A DNA stretch of 62,315 bases from positions 1 through 62,315 of the forward strand of contig JAUXOA010000047.1 of the NCBI GenBank assembly GCA_030682475.1. The letters are read 5' to 3'. Within the stretch, counting starts at the first letter, position 1, and every line of letters starts with the position of its first letter. This DNA comes from Rhodoferax sp. Lineage in GTDB: Bacteria > Pseudomonadota > Gammaproteobacteria > Burkholderiales > Burkholderiaceae_C. Shown here one piece after another: positions 62,163 through 62,315 of this stretch. The notes below the pieces were generated by a model that did no database searches, was not told where the DNA came from, and saw only the letters and a list, made by a program, of their open reading frames with translations. Both the position numbers and the translations under genes were made by a program.

Positions 62163-62315
62163 GCTTGCGAGGCCCTAGTACCCAGACTCAGAAATATCGA
62201 AACATGAAAGCGCGTCTTCGCACCCATGCCGTCGTTGCAAATCCTCGCCATAGCTATGGCTATGTCTGCGGTTTGCGCCTAGGCCTGAGCACGAATCCAT
62301 CACTTTCATTTTGTT
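62163..62315 (-). repeat. Dispersed repeat element at right edge (partial)
   Basis: The end of the window holds no gene. 62191-62230 is an inverted match to 38636-38676. Further on CCATAGCTATGG (near 62248-62259) is a palindrome, and the element continues past the window. Confidence 0.55.

Overview
The window looks like a chromosomal segment of a betaproteobacterium, most likely Burkholderiales/Comamonadaceae (Rhodoferax/Polaromonas-like). The reasons are the GC-rich coding style, two tripartite-tricarboxylate (Bug) receptors, the divergent lptD/amgK pair, the lplT-alr association, and short hairpin repeats of the kind common in that family. I recognised no rRNA, tRNA or CRISPR array. The assignment is inference from gene content.

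Layout. 0-0.8 kb: tail of an IS30-type transposase and a decayed rubrerythrin gene. 0.9-4.3 kb: maeB, then a secreted guanyl ribonuclease with a barstar inhibitor. 4.5-9.1 kb (minus): lptD-surA-rsmA, the outer-membrane biogenesis cluster. 9.2-13.4 kb: amgK (divergent from lptD), rsmE, ampG and an M48 protease. 13.5-18.5 kb: an indole/phenylpyruvate decarboxylase, a metallo-beta-lactamase-fold hydrolase, and an AtuA-like/ferredoxin-fold/Bug receptor catabolic operon. 18.7-20.5 kb: hipBA with a near-consensus promoter. 20.7-26.5 kb: xth and pyrE head to head, a DUF4124 protein, and gatCAB. 26.7-31.2 kb: mreB-mreC-mreD-mrdA, the rod-shape operon.

31.2-43.8 kb is accessory in character. It holds a GMC oxidoreductase and an enoyl-CoA hydratase abutted by a truncated Bro-N antirepressor, two HigBA-type toxin-antitoxin modules (one with an ImmA/IrrE-fused antitoxin), an AT-richer three-gene operon led by a TIGR04255-like protein, and a Type III-like restriction system in which a toxin-antitoxin pair sits between mod and res. 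A deletion remnant of a second such locus lies in opposite orientation at 58.6-59.2 kb. It keeps the same upstream region and the first and last codons of mod but carries a different antitoxin/toxin pair.

43.8-58.4 kb is core again: a two-component system with a PepSY protein, two glycine-zipper proteins flanking radA (which has a LexA-like box), a dienelactone hydrolase, ilvE, a zinc-finger protein, waaF, cbpAM, a degenerate HD-domain protein, alr, lplT and an EamA transporter. 59.4-62.2 kb is a maleate-type catabolic module: maleate isomerase and a Bug receptor, divergent from a LysR regulator.

The most unusual themes are (i) the candidate TIGR04255 operon, (ii) the mod-antitoxin-toxin-res arrangement and its mosaic second copy, and (iii) small hairpin repeats sitting at gene borders that appear to have removed ATG start codons or ribosome-binding sites from waaF, the EamA gene and gatA.
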